Below, piece after piece: positions 17,084 to 25,941 of a stretch of DNA of 64,000 bases (its first letter is position 1; each line of letters opens with the position of its first letter). The translations under genes and the position numbers were made by a program. The DNA lies in contig NZ_JAZHRU010000001.1 in NCBI RefSeq assembly GCF_036924525.1, positions 2,137,001 through 2,201,000 on the forward strand, written 5' to 3'. Source of the stretch: Bradyrhizobium sp. AZCC 1719 (GTDB taxonomy: Bacteria > Pseudomonadota > Alphaproteobacteria > Rhizobiales > Xanthobacteraceae). Below the pieces are notes generated by a model that was given only the letters and a program-made list of their open reading frames with translations, was not told the DNA's origin and did no database searches.

Positions 17084-18828
17084 GCCTGTCCCGCAATGCC
17101 CGGATTGCCTTCAACGCCTTTCAGTGTCACGCCCGGCGGCGAGCGGTTCGGCGGTTTGCCCGACCTCAGATGCCTTGCGACGACATCCCAGACCGGCGCG
17201 CCGTTCTGCTCGTTGACGGAAGCCCAGCCCGCCACTCTGTAGTGCTTGTCGGCTTCCAGCGCGCGGCCATTGTCGAGCTTGAGCTCGGAAATCCGTTTTC
17301 CCACGGTTTCAGTCGGCGTGCAGGTGTAGGCGAGCCCGCCGACGCGGACCATGTCGCCGCCCTGCTGGTAATAGGGGTCGGTGTTGAAGAGATTGTCGCA
17401 GATGTCTTCCAGCACGTCCTTGATCTGACCGCCGGTCATGGTCTGGACATAGGTTTCCGGATAGGTGACGGCGGTCTGCGCCATCACGTCCTCCATCGTA
17501 AGCGGCTGGCCGGCCAGCGCCGTCGTACCCCAGCGAAAACCCGGCGACAGCGCGATCTCCGCGTTCAATTCGCCGAGCAGCGCGTCACAAATGAGTTGGT
17601 CCATGCTGCCGCTGAAATTGCCGCGGCGATAGAGCAGACGGTCGGCTACACCGAGCTTCTCGCTAAGCGCAACTGCCTGCGGCTCGCGGATCTCATCGAT
17701 CAGCGCCTGCATCGCCGGATCGGGCTTCAGCAGTTCGGAAAACACCGGCAGTAGCCGGTAGCGCACTTCCTTGATTTTGCCCTTGCCGATGTCGAGGTCG
17801 AGCACCGCCAGAAATTTTCCGTTCGAGCCGGCATTGGTGACGAGCGTGGTGCCGCCTGCGTTGGTGACGGCAATCGGCTGCGGCACGGCGTCATGGGTGT
17901 GGCCGCCGAGAATGACGTCGATGCCGGTGACGCGGCTGGCGAGCTTGAGATCAACATCCATGCCGTTGTGCGAGAGCAGAATGACGGCGTCGACCTTGTC
18001 GGTGTTACGATGCGTATCGACGAGTTTCTGCAGCTCCTCGTCGCGGATGCCGAACTTCCAGTCCGGTGTGAAGCGCTTCGGATGGGCGATCGGCACGTAG
18101 GGGAACGCCTGTCCGATCACGGCAACGCGATAGCCACCGATTTCCTTGATGACGGACGGCTTGAACACGCGCCCCGATGCCGGGTCGAACGCCTTGGCGT
18201 CGTTGAAGGCGGCTTCTTCAGTGAGATAGACGTTCTGCGCCAGGAACTCGCCCTTGAAGCGTTCGAGGTTGGCGCGCAGCGCCTTCTCGCCATAGGTGAA
18301 TTCCCAATGGCCGGTCATCGCCTCGATGCCGAGCAGGTTGGCGGCCTCCACCATGTCGACGCCACGCATGGTATTGGCAAGACCGGTGCCCTGCCAGAGA
18401 TCGCCTCCGTCCAGCAGCAGCGAGCGGCCGGAGCCGGCTTCGCTGCGCATGCGATCAATCAACGTCTTCAGATGCGCGAAGCCACCGAGCTTGCCGAACC
18501 GGCCGGCGGCCTTCTCGAACTCGACGTAGGTGAAAGCATAGGCATCGGCACTGTCCGGGCGGATGCCAAAGCGATCGAGAAAGGCGTGTCCGACCAGATG
18601 CGGCGGGTTGCCCTGCATCGGTCCAACGCCGAGATTGACGCTCGGCTCGCGGAAGAACACCGGCCGAAGCTGCGCATGCGTATCCGTGATGTGCAGGATA
18701 CGTGCATTGCCGAACCGCTCGAGGTCGTAAACGCCCCCATTATCGGCGCCGCGCGCCAACCGTGGCAGGCTGCCTGACAGGGTGGCAGCGCCCGCTAGCG
18801 TCAGAAAATCGCGGCGGCGGATGGTCAT
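17080..18828 (-). CDS. soxB: Thiosulfohydrolase SoxB
   Basis: A 582-residue periplasmic di-manganese enzyme that releases sulfate from the S-thiosulfonate on SoxY. A twin-arginine signal (RRRDFLTLAG) opens the protein. Metallophosphatase-type motifs follow: HITDTHAQLRP, LLDGGDLWQGTG, TGHWEFTYG (the SoxB version of GNHE), LLSHNGMD and ILGGHTHD. The C-terminal 5'-nucleotidase domain is complete (QTMTGGQIKDVLEDICDN). GGAGA precedes the ATG. Length is normal for SoxB. Confidence 0.96.
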   Translation of the reverse strand: MTIRRRDFLTLAGAATLSGSLPRLARGADNGGVYDLERFGNARILHITDTHAQLRPVFFREPSVNLGVGPMQGNPPHLVGHAFLDRFGIRPDSADAYAFTYVEFEKAAGRFGKLGGFAHLKTLIDRMRSEAGSGRSLLLDGGDLWQGTGLANTMRGVDMVEAANLLGIEAMTGHWEFTYGEKALRANLERFKGEFLAQNVYLTEEAAFNDAKAFDPASGRVFKPSVIKEIGGYRVAVIGQAFPYVPIAHPKRFTPDWKFGIRDEELQKLVDTHRNTDKVDAVILLSHNGMDVDLKLASRVTGIDVILGGHTHDAVPQPIAVTNAGGTTLVTNAGSNGKFLAVLDLDIGKGKIKEVRYRLLPVFSELLKPDPAMQALIDEIREPQAVALSEKLGVADRLLYRRGNFSGSMDQLICDALLGELNAEIALSPGFRWGTTALAGQPLTMEDVMAQTAVTYPETYVQTMTGGQIKDVLEDICDNLFNTDPYYQQGGDMVRVGGLAYTCTPTETVGKRISELKLDNGRALEADKHYRVAGWASVNEQNGAPVWDVVARHLRSGKPPNRSPPGVTLKGVEGNPGIAGQA

Positions 18829-18863
18829 GCGGGTCTCCGCGCGTCGTGGTGGCGCTTATCTCT

Positions 18864-18914
18864 TGAGCATGATCTTGTCGGAAAACCGGTTTCCACTTTT
18901 CCGGATCATGCTCT
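18864..18914. repeat. Interspersed repeat, GAGCATGATC...GATCATGCTCTAG family
   Basis: TTGAGCATGATC pairs with GATCATGCTCTAG, and inside it GGAAAACCGG pairs with CCGG...TTTCC. It fills the soxK-soxB gap. Its right end supplies the TAG that ends soxK. Confidence 0.8.
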
Positions 18915-19230
18915 AGCGTATTTCCAGATCCTTCCAGCGGGTCTTCTCGCTGGTGGCCTGGAAGATCGAAGCCTTGGCCAGCGCCTCCGCTTCCTTGGCC
19001 GATGCGGCGGCCTTATCGAAATCACCCGCGTCCGCTGCCTTCTTCGCCGCCGCCAGCGTGTTCGCCGTGGTGGTCCATTGGTTGCGTAGCTTGCCGGCCT
19101 CCTTGTTGGCGGCTTCAGCCGCGGCGTAGGCCGCCTTGAATTCCTCCTCGGAGCCCGCGGCGAGCGCGAGTACAGCATCCGCGGCAAATAGCGCCAGAAC
19201 TAATGCGGATTTCTGCATCAAGTTCCTCAT
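18913..19230 (-). CDS. soxK: SoxK-like SoxXA-binding protein
   Basis: A 105-residue small periplasmic protein with a signal peptide (about residues 1-24, VLALAAG) and an alanine/lysine-rich helical body, ending in KTRWKDLEIR. Size, helical character and the position between soxA and soxB match SoxK, which stabilises SoxXA as a heterotrimer in related thiosulfate oxidisers. The ATG overlaps the soxA stop (ATGA). The stop codon falls in the repeat at 18864-18914, so the original C-terminus may have been slightly different. Confidence 0.7.
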   Translation of the reverse strand: MRNLMQKSALVLALFAADAVLALAAGSEEEFKAAYAAAEAANKEAGKLRNQWTTTANTLAAAKKAADAGDFDKAAASAKEAEALAKASIFQATSEKTRWKDLEIR

Positions 19231-20093
19231 GGCCGCGCTCCTGGACCTGAAATCGGCAGTCCGTTGCTGACATAGGACAGGTAATATTCGACGTTGCGAT
19301 ATTCGTCATCCTGCGGGCTGAGCGGCACTGCGCGGATCTGGCTGTTGCAGGTGGTGAAGCGCCGGCTGGTGGTGCCCATGCCGCTCCATTCCGAGCGGTA
19401 GATCGGCATTGCGTTGACGATGCCAAGCGCGGGCGCGAGGATTTCGGCGCGGATGCGTTCGCCCGGGCTCTGCACGTGGCAGGTGGCGCAGGAGAAATTG
19501 AGCTGGCCGCGGCGCGTGTAGAAATATTCCTTGCCGTTTTCGTAAGCCGCGAGCGCGCGCGGATCGTTCGGGATCTTGATGTCCATCGGCTTGCCGCGCG
19601 AGGTGAAGGCCATGTAGGCGGTCAGCGCCGCCATTTCGTCCTTCACATAGGAGAACGGCGGCTCGCCATTGGCCTCGCGGCAGCGGTTCAAGGCCAACTC
19701 AAGGGTGATGACCTTGCCTTCCTTCTCGTCGAAGTAAGGGTAGTTCTGACGGATGCCGATGCCGCCGTTCGGGAAGCAGTCGGCATAGGTCTTGCCGTTC
19801 TTGAACGGCTTGGAGAACATCTCCTTGCCCATTTCGAGCGAGAACTCGTAGGGCGGGAATTGCTCCTTGTCCTGCCACTGCCGATAAAGGTCCTCGTTCA
19901 TCGAATAGGGGCCGTTGACGAAGTCCTCGAACTTTACCTTGGGAAATTTGTCTCTGAAGAACTTCTGGAACGCCTTGGCGTCGGCGACAGGATCGATCTT
20001 GTCGTCGGCTGCCAACAGCGGCGCGCCCGCCAGCGTCAGCGCGGCGAGCGCAATCGCGGCGGATGCCAGGAGGATCGCGGATCGCAGCTTCAT
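19227..20093 (-). CDS. soxA: L-cysteine S-thiosulfotransferase subunit SoxA (single-haem type)
   Basis: A 288-residue periplasmic cytochrome that, with SoxX, joins thiosulfate to the SoxY cysteine. Signal peptide residues 1-29. One haem motif CATCH (C202, C205, H206) is present, with the catalytic persulfide cysteine C249 in TTCNSQIRA. The N-terminal haem site of di-haem SoxA is absent: only C106 and C138 remain, probably as a disulfide, so this is the mono-haem class that occurs with SoxK. The ATG overlaps the soxZ stop. Confidence 0.95.
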   Translation of the reverse strand: MKLRSAILLASAAIALAALTLAGAPLLAADDKIDPVADAKAFQKFFRDKFPKVKFEDFVNGPYSMNEDLYRQWQDKEQFPPYEFSLEMGKEMFSKPFKNGKTYADCFPNGGIGIRQNYPYFDEKEGKVITLELALNRCREANGEPPFSYVKDEMAALTAYMAFTSRGKPMDIKIPNDPRALAAYENGKEYFYTRRGQLNFSCATCHVQSPGERIRAEILAPALGIVNAMPIYRSEWSGMGTTSRRFTTCNSQIRAVPLSPQDDEYRNVEYYLSYVSNGLPISGPGARP

Positions 20094-20401
20094 TGGATCT
20101 TCGCCGTGGTGGTGTCGGTCGCGCCCTTGTTGTCGACCCAGCTTATTTTCAGCTCGTCACCCTTCTTGGCGCCCTTGAACGCGAACTTGACGTAGGGGTC
20201 CTTGGAGATACCACCGCCCCAATCGGCGGCGAACACGTTCTTGCCGTCATGCTCGAAGGTGAGCTGCTGGATGAAGTGCGGCGGAATGGTCTCGCCCTTG
20301 GCGTTCTTGACGAAGCCGGAATCCATCGGATGCTGGATCAGCGCCTGCACCTCGGTGATGTCGCCGTTCGAAGAAGCGCGCACGCGAATGGTGGATGCCA
20401 T
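20090..20401 (-). CDS. soxZ: Sulfur carrier subunit SoxZ
   Basis: A 103-residue immunoglobulin-like partner of SoxY. Landmarks are IRVRASSNGDITEVQALIQHPMDSG, IPPHFIQQLTFEHDGK and GDELKISWVDNKG. No signal peptide, as expected, since SoxZ is exported with SoxY by the twin-arginine route. Sixteen bases downstream of soxY. Confidence 0.96.
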   Translation of the reverse strand: MASTIRVRASSNGDITEVQALIQHPMDSGFVKNAKGETIPPHFIQQLTFEHDGKNVFAADWGGGISKDPYVKFAFKGAKKGDELKISWVDNKGATDTTTAKIQ

Positions 20402-20417
20402 GTGAGTTCTCCCTGCC

Positions 20418-20912
20418 TTAACCGCCGCAACCGCCGACGGTGACTTTGACTTCCTTGGACGCGCTGTAGAGCTTGCCGCCGGCTTCCACCAGCACGGTCA
20501 CGTTGCTGGTCTTGGCCATCTTGATGCGGTTGGCGACGCTCGGCAGCGTGCCGGCCGGGATGTTGTACTTTGCGATCAGCACGTTCGGATTCTCACTGAC
20601 GAGGAACGCAACCGAGGTTACGTCGGCAAGGGTTGTAGAGACCGAGATCGGCACCACGGCGCCGTTCTCGGCGATCTCAGGCGCGTCCATCTTGACCTTG
20701 TCCGATGGCTCGGCGGTCTTGCCGTAGAGCGTCTTGATGACGTCGGCGTCACTCTTCTGCTTGAACGCCTCTTCCGGATATTTGTCGTTGGCCGCGGCGA
20801 GCGCCGGCGTCAGGCCGAAGGGAAGGTTGCCGAGGCCGATGAGCGCGACTGCGCCGGCACCCTGCAGGATCAGTCGCCGCGTGGTCGAAAATCCAACATC
20901 AATCTTATTCAT
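20418..20912 (-). CDS. soxY: Sulfur carrier protein SoxY
   Basis: A 164-residue periplasmic carrier with a twin-arginine-like signal (TTRRLILQGAGAVAL) and the C-terminal swinging arm GGCGG, whose cysteine C162 carries the sulfur substrate through the cycle. The ribosome binding site AGGAGA precedes the ATG. Length and terminus are standard. Confidence 0.96.
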   Translation of the reverse strand: MNKIDVGFSTTRRLILQGAGAVALIGLGNLPFGLTPALAAANDKYPEEAFKQKSDADVIKTLYGKTAEPSDKVKMDAPEIAENGAVVPISVSTTLADVTSVAFLVSENPNVLIAKYNIPAGTLPSVANRIKMAKTSNVTVLVEAGGKLYSASKEVKVTVGGCGG

Positions 20913-20968
20913 CGAAAATCTCCTAAAACCTGCGTTGGCACGTCACAGGCTTGATCTCTCGTCTTGCG

Positions 20969-21331
20969 TTAAAGCGTCTGCAGGAAATCCACCACCGCGT
21001 CGATTTCCTTTTCGGTCAGGATCCGATTGCGTCCGAACGGCGGCATCACGGTGAGCGGATTGCGCAGGGTCTCGTCATGGAGAATGGCGACGAGATCCTC
21101 GCGCTTCGGATATTTGCTCTTGATGTCGACCAGTTCGGGCCCGATCGTGCCGGGAAGGTTGCCGCCCTTGATGACATGACAGGTCAGGCAATTGCCCTTG
21201 CTGCGGTCGAAGGCCAGCTTGCGGCCTTCATCCACCGCGGATTGCGCCTGCGCGGCGCCCGCGGACGCCAGAGCGACGAGCAGCGCCAACGCCGGAAGCT
21301 TTGCGGATTTCGTCGGGAAATGATCGGTCAC
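20969..21331 (-). CDS. soxX: Cytochrome c subunit SoxX
   Basis: A 120-residue mono-haem cytochrome, partner of SoxA. Signal peptide residues 1-29 (AAQAQ), haem motif CLTCH (C48, C51, H52), and M96 in VMPPFG as sixth ligand. It lies 17 bases after soxD and 56 bases before soxY. Confidence 0.94.
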   Translation of the reverse strand: MTDHFPTKSAKLPALALLVALASAGAAQAQSAVDEGRKLAFDRSKGNCLTCHVIKGGNLPGTIGPELVDIKSKYPKREDLVAILHDETLRNPLTVMPPFGRNRILTEKEIDAVVDFLQTL

Positions 21332-21348
21332 AGGCGTTTCCGTAATTT

Positions 21349-22023
21349 CTACTTCTGTTGCATGGTGTCGAGCGGACCGGTCGTGCGCGGCGTCAGATTC
21401 CTGCCTTCAGCCGTCGACGATATCCTGACATCGGCGGCGTTGACGCAATCGTTCATGCAGGGTTTTGACATCGTATCGGGGCGCGGGTCGGTCCAGATGA
21501 AATTGTCGCGATTGCGCATTTTGACTTTCGGCAAACTGTTGCGATCGGCAACGAATTCATGGGGAACGAGATCGTTCAGGTTCAGAATATAGGCGGTCAA
21601 AGCATAAACGTCATCCGCTGACAATGTGTGCGGCGCCTGCATCGGCATGGCGCGGTTAATATAGTCCCACAGGGTCGGGGCGAATGGCCAGTAGCTGCCG
21701 ACGGTCGGCTCCGGGCGCTCGTCCCGGAGCGATCCGACGCCGCCCACAAGCTTCGGAAACCGGCCTTCGCCCTCGCCGAAGGTTCCATGGCACGCAGCGC
21801 ATTGCTCGGCATAAACCTCGGCGCCCCTGTCGACCGTGCCCTTGCCGGGCGGCAGGCCCGTTCCGTCCTCGCCGCGCACGTCGATGTCCCATCCGGCGAT
21901 CTGCGCCGGCGTGGCTACGCTGCCGTAACCGAACGAGCCGGGTTCGGCCGCGCCGGCGAGGCTTGCGGCGCAGGCAAGCAGGATGGCCATGATCGGCAGG
22001 CAAATCTTACGCGAGCTGTACAT
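21349..22023 (-). CDS. soxD: Cytochrome c subunit SoxD (short form)
   Basis: A 224-residue periplasmic c-type cytochrome, electron-accepting subunit of the SoxCD sulfane dehydrogenase. Signal peptide residues 1-25, one haem motif CAACH (C75, C78, H79) and probable Met ligand in AMPMQAP. The Paracoccus protein has a second haem domain; this short form ends after about 224 residues with cysteines in KPCMNDCVN. I start at MYSSRK, with GGAAG upstream, overlapping soxC by 17 bases; a longer frame exists without family support. Confidence 0.9.
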   Translation of the reverse strand: MYSSRKICLPIMAILLACAASLAGAAEPGSFGYGSVATPAQIAGWDIDVRGEDGTGLPPGKGTVDRGAEVYAEQCAACHGTFGEGEGRFPKLVGGVGSLRDERPEPTVGSYWPFAPTLWDYINRAMPMQAPHTLSADDVYALTAYILNLNDLVPHEFVADRNSLPKVKMRNRDNFIWTDPRPDTMSKPCMNDCVNAADVRISSTAEGRNLTPRTTGPLDTMQQK

Positions 22024-23314
22024 TGAAGACGCTTCCGTCGGGCTTGACCTGCCAGGTCTGGATCGAATTGTTGTGGTAGACCGAGTTTGAGCCGCGCTGT
22101 GCGCGCAGTTGTGCAATTGTCGGCTGCATATAACCGGTCTCGTCGATAACGCGGGATGCGACCAGCGCGGGCCGGCCGTCCCAGCGCCAGGGCAGGGTGA
22201 ACTTCGTCAGCGCCTTCGACAGCACCGGCTCGTGCAGCCGCGCGGTCTGCCAGTTGATGCCGCCGTCCATGGAGACATCGACGCGCTTGACCCTGCCGTT
22301 GCCGGTCCAGGCCAGTCCCCGGATTTCATAGAGGCCGGGTCCATCGAGTGGCTTTTCCGGGCAGGGAAAGGTGACGACCGATTTGGCGTCAATCAGCCAG
22401 GTGAAGCCGCGCGAGGTGCCGTCCGGCATCAGGTCGGTGTATTTCGAGGTTTCCTCGCGGGTGTGCCACGGCTTTTCGCCGAGCTTGATCCGGCGCAGCC
22501 ACTTGATGTTGACGTTGCCTTCCCAGCCCGGCACCACCAGCCGCAGCGGGTAGCCCTGTTCGGGCCGCAGCGCCTCGCCGTTCTGCGCATAGATCACGAG
22601 GCAATCGTCGAGGCATTTGTCGAGCGGCAGGCTGCGGTTCATATGCGCGCCGTCGGCGCCTTCGACCATCGCCCACTTCGCCTGCTTTTTGATGCCGGTT
22701 TCCTCCAGCAGCGTCGACAGTTTGACCCCGGTCCATTCCGCGCAACTGACCATGCCGTGGCTGAACTGCAGCGAATTCATCTGCGCGGCGCGCCAGTTCA
22801 TGCCGCCATTGGCCGGGCATTCGATGAAATGGATGCGCGACACGGACGGGAAGCGCATGATGTCCTTCATGGTGAGAAGCAGCGGACGCTCGACGAGGCC
22901 GTGGATCATGAGTTTGTGCTGCGCCGGGTCGATATCGGGGCGGCCGGCGTGATGGCGCTCGAAGAACAATCCGTTCGGCGTGATGATGCCGTGCAGATCC
23001 TGCAGCGGCGAAAAGCTCACCGACGATTCCGCGCTCGCCGTCAACCACGGCACGTTGCGGCGGATGACGGAGGCTTCGGTATCGGCGGGGCGGCCATAGG
23101 GCCGGTCGACCACGCCGGCGCCGATCGATTGCGACCAGGGCGCGTCCGCGGGAGGAGACTCCTGCGCGGGGTCCGCTATGGCCTGTTTGCCGCCAACAGC
23201 GAGGCTGCCGGTCAGGACTGCGCCGAGGCCAAGGAAGCGGCGGCGGCCCATCGGGGTATCCGGGGCGGCGGGATCAGAAAGAACAGCTTTGCTGCGTAAC
23301 GGGTCTGGCCGCAC
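22007..23314 (-). CDS. soxC: Sulfane dehydrogenase molybdopterin subunit SoxC
   Basis: A 435-residue periplasmic molybdenum enzyme of the sulfite oxidase family that oxidises the SoxY-bound sulfane sulfur by six electrons. The twin-arginine motif GRRRFLGLGA is near residue 24. The molybdenum-ligating cysteine is in MVSCAEWTGV, and the C-terminal dimerisation domain is complete. I prefer the GTG at 23314, with AAGGGGAAG 5-6 bases ahead, over an ATG eight codons upstream that has no ribosome binding site. First gene of the minus-strand sox operon. Confidence 0.94.
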   Translation of the reverse strand: MRPDPLRSKAVLSDPAAPDTPMGRRRFLGLGAVLTGSLAVGGKQAIADPAQESPPADAPWSQSIGAGVVDRPYGRPADTEASVIRRNVPWLTASAESSVSFSPLQDLHGIITPNGLFFERHHAGRPDIDPAQHKLMIHGLVERPLLLTMKDIMRFPSVSRIHFIECPANGGMNWRAAQMNSLQFSHGMVSCAEWTGVKLSTLLEETGIKKQAKWAMVEGADGAHMNRSLPLDKCLDDCLVIYAQNGEALRPEQGYPLRLVVPGWEGNVNIKWLRRIKLGEKPWHTREETSKYTDLMPDGTSRGFTWLIDAKSVVTFPCPEKPLDGPGLYEIRGLAWTGNGRVKRVDVSMDGGINWQTARLHEPVLSKALTKFTLPWRWDGRPALVASRVIDETGYMQPTIAQLRAQRGSNSVYHNNSIQTWQVKPDGSVFNVQLA

Positions 23315-23380
23315 GTTTTCTTCCCCTTGCGGCCGCATCGCCGCATAATTTCTTGCTTTTTTGAACCGATATCCACATTT

Positions 23381-23401
23381 ACTAATTTAGTCAATGCTAA
23401 A
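23381..23401. promoter_or_regulatory. Putative operator between soxC and the ArsR regulator
   Basis: ACTAA-T-TTAGT (23381-23391) is a perfect inverted repeat, and it overlaps a second pairing TTTAG-N6-CTAAA (23386-23401). It lies in the divergent promoter region, 67 bases from the soxC GTG and about 70 from the regulator start. An A/T-rich TTTAG/CTAAA dyad is the sort of site used by BigR/SqrR-type repressors. Confidence 0.5.
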
Positions 23402-23469
23402 GAAGGGCCGGCGCGCTAGTATGGTATGTCTGCTTCGCAGGCGCGGAAAACGATATCGGATCTGCAGTG

Positions 23470-23859
23470 ATGAGAGCAGCCGCCCCGGCAGCCCAGGAAA
23501 CTGAACAACAGACTACGCAAGAGACCGCCTTTGCCTCCGGCGCCGACGACGCAGCGGCGCTGAAGAAGCTGGCGAAGCAGGCCGGTGACGCCGCGCAGCT
23601 CCTGAAAATGCTCGCCAATGAGAAGCGTCTGCTGATCCTCTGCTTTCTTGCCGTGCGCGGCGAGATGACGGTGGGCGAGCTGGTCGCCATCGTGAATCTC
23701 AGTCAGTCCGCGCTATCGCAGCATCTGGCGAAATTGCGCGCCGACGGCCTGGTCGAATTCCGGCGAACCTCGCAGACGCTGCACTATCGCGTCGCCGACC
23801 AGCGCACATTGCGTCTGCTTGGGGTGTTGAAGGAGATCTTCTGCGGCGATCTGAAGTGA
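23470..23859 (+). CDS. soxR: ArsR-family persulfide-sensing repressor (SoxR/BigR/SqrR-like)
   Basis: A 129-residue winged-helix regulator with an alanine/glutamine-rich N-terminal tail. The DNA-recognition helix is LSQSALSQHLAKLRADGLV. Two cysteines, C58 in LLILCFLAV and C125 in EIFCGDLK, are 67 residues apart, close to the spacing of the two cysteines that form a tetrasulfide bridge in SqrR/BigR. It diverges from soxC and is likely to repress the sox operon until reactive sulfur appears. A GTG one codon upstream is an alternative start. The name soxR here means the sulfur regulator, not the superoxide sensor. Confidence 0.82.
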   Translation: MRAAAPAAQETEQQTTQETAFASGADDAAALKKLAKQAGDAAQLLKMLANEKRLLILCFLAVRGEMTVGELVAIVNLSQSALSQHLAKLRADGLVEFRRTSQTLHYRVADQRTLRLLGVLKEIFCGDLK

Positions 23860-23895
23860 TGGCTGAGCCACTGATTTTTTCGGGACCGAACTGCG

Positions 23896-24591
23896 ATGGC
23901 TGAGCATGTGGCGGAATTCGGCAAGGATGGCCGGCCGGTCGAGTCCGACGGACGGCTCGACGCGGCGGCATTCCACCGCAACCACGAACCGATCTGGGCG
24001 GTGCTGCAAAAATTCCTCACCGGCAAATCCGGCGACGTGCTGGAAGCCGGCAGCGGCACCGGCCAGCATGTGGTGCATTTTGCAAAGCGCACGCCCGACA
24101 TCACCTGGTGGCCGAGCGATCTCAATGAACGACATCTCAAGAGCATCGAAGCGTGGCGCACGCATGCCGGTCTGCCGAACATTCGCTCAGTGCTGCGGGT
24201 CGATCTCGCCGACCCGGCCTGGTGTCCGGCGATGCATGACGGCAGCGGGCCGGGCAAACTGCTCGCGGTGTTCTGCGCCAACGTGATCCACATCGCGCCC
24301 TGGCGCGTCGCCGAGGGCCTGTTCGCCGGCGCGGCGCGTTATCTCCATAACGACGGACGACTGTTTCTCTATGGCCCGTTCAAGCGCGACGGCAAGCACA
24401 CCGCGATGAGCAACGCCGTGTTCGACACCAGCCTGCGCGAGCAGGACGCCGAATGGGGCGTGCGCGACATCGGAGAGCTCAGTACATTGGCTGAGAGCGT
24501 CGGCCTTTCGCTGATCGAAACCGTAGCAATGCCGGCCAACAACATGATTGTGGTCTTCGCGCCATCCACCAAGGGTGACGTCGGCGCATAG
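23896..24591 (+). CDS. DUF938 SAM-dependent methyltransferase-like protein
   Basis: A 231-residue protein of the DUF938 family, a class I methyltransferase fold. Glycine motif I is DVLEAGSGTGQHVVHFA, the acidic loop is WWPSDLNERH, and the post-motif is CANVIHIAPW. FLYGPFKRDGKHT is typical of DUF938. Function in bacteria is not established. Same strand as the upstream regulator, 36 bases away, so co-transcription is possible. Confidence 0.85.
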   Translation: MAEHVAEFGKDGRPVESDGRLDAAAFHRNHEPIWAVLQKFLTGKSGDVLEAGSGTGQHVVHFAKRTPDITWWPSDLNERHLKSIEAWRTHAGLPNIRSVLRVDLADPAWCPAMHDGSGPGKLLAVFCANVIHIAPWRVAEGLFAGAARYLHNDGRLFLYGPFKRDGKHTAMSNAVFDTSLREQDAEWGVRDIGELSTLAESVGLSLIETVAMPANNMIVVFAPSTKGDVGA

Positions 24592-24696
24592 CGTGCGCCC
24601 GTTTGCGTCGGTTGATCGCGCCGCCCCGTGTCTTCATAGTGCCGCGGAATCAATCAACGAGGCTCCCGGCCCGGGGCCTGCCGGGCGGGAATGCCG

Positions 24697-25941
24697 ATGC
24701 TGGATACGACAGCCACCGAAGAGGTATCGAACGACGCCCGCGCGCGCGCCAACGTGCTGCGGCTCGCCGCGGCGCAGGCGCTGACCGGCGCCAATTCGGC
24801 GGTGATTTTCGCCACCGGCTCGATCGTCGGCGCGACGCTGGCGCCGACCATCTCGCTCGCCACCGTGCCGCTATCGATGTACGTGCTGGGGCTCGCCGCG
24901 GGCACGCTGCCGACAGGTGCGATCTCGCGCGCCTATGGCCGCCGTGTCGCGTTCATCATTGGCACCTTCTGCGGAATCCTCACCGGTGCGCTCGCCGCCG
25001 CCGCCGTTCTCTACGCCTCGTTCTGGCTGTTCTGCTTCGCGACCTTCCTCGGCGGCCTCTACGGCGCAGTCGCGCAGTCCTATCGTTTTGCCGCCGCCGA
25101 CGGCGCCAGCAGAGCGTTCCGGCCGAAAGCCGTGTCCTGGGTAATGGCCGGCGGCGTGTTCGCCGGCGTGCTCGGTCCGCAGCTCGTGCAGTGGACCATG
25201 GATATCTGGCCGCCTTATCTGTTTGCGTTCAGCTTCGTGGTGCAGGCGTTCGTCGCGCTGGTGGCGACGGCGGTGCTGTGGGGCGTCGACGCGCCGAAGC
25301 CGGCACCGTCGGACATGCATGGCGGGCGGCCGCTGTTCGAGATTGCACGGCAACCGCGCTTCATTGCCGCGGCGCTGTGCGGCGTGATCGCCTACCCCAT
25401 GATGAATCTCGTCATGACTTCTGCGCCGCTCGCCATGAAGATGTGCGGGCTTACGGTGAGCGATTCCAATTTCGGCATCCAGTGGCACATCGTGGCGATG
25501 TACGGGCCGAGCTTCTTCACGGGCTCGCTGATCGCGCGTTTCGGCGCACCGACAATCGTGGCACTTGGCCTGACCCTGGAAGCCGCCGCTGCCGCGATCG
25601 GCCTTTCCGGCATCACCGCGCTGCATTTCTGGGCGACGCTGATCGTGCTCGGTGTCGGCTGGAATTTTGCCTTTATCGGCGCCTCGGCGCTGGTGCTGGA
25701 GACGCATCGGCCGCAGGAGCGCAACAAGGTGCAGGCGTTCAACGACTTCCTGATCTTCGGGATGATGGCGCTGGGGTCGTTCTCGTCCGGCCAGTTGCTG
25801 GCGCATTACGGCTGGTCGATGGTAAACATGGTAGTGTTCCCGCCGGTGCTGCTCGGCCTTGCGGTGCTCTCGTTTGCGTCATTTGCCAAGCGTCGCGCGA
25901 AGCTGCAGGCGGTCGACGAGATTCCAGGTCCGAGTGTCTAA
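24697..25941 (+). CDS. MFS transporter
   Basis: A 414-residue, 12-segment major facilitator. The first half has LPTGAISRAYGRRVAFIIGT, a variant of the G-x-x-x-D-R-x-G-R motif between segments 2 and 3. I start at the second ATG (MLDTTA) because GGGCGGGA lies at proper spacing from it and directly abuts the first ATG. It is followed by a small NTF2-like gene 14 bases on, probably in one operon. Substrate unknown. Confidence 0.82.
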   Translation: MLDTTATEEVSNDARARANVLRLAAAQALTGANSAVIFATGSIVGATLAPTISLATVPLSMYVLGLAAGTLPTGAISRAYGRRVAFIIGTFCGILTGALAAAAVLYASFWLFCFATFLGGLYGAVAQSYRFAAADGASRAFRPKAVSWVMAGGVFAGVLGPQLVQWTMDIWPPYLFAFSFVVQAFVALVATAVLWGVDAPKPAPSDMHGGRPLFEIARQPRFIAAALCGVIAYPMMNLVMTSAPLAMKMCGLTVSDSNFGIQWHIVAMYGPSFFTGSLIARFGAPTIVALGLTLEAAAAAIGLSGITALHFWATLIVLGVGWNFAFIGASALVLETHRPQERNKVQAFNDFLIFGMMALGSFSSGQLLAHYGWSMVNMVVFPPVLLGLAVLSFASFAKRRAKLQAVDEIPGPSV

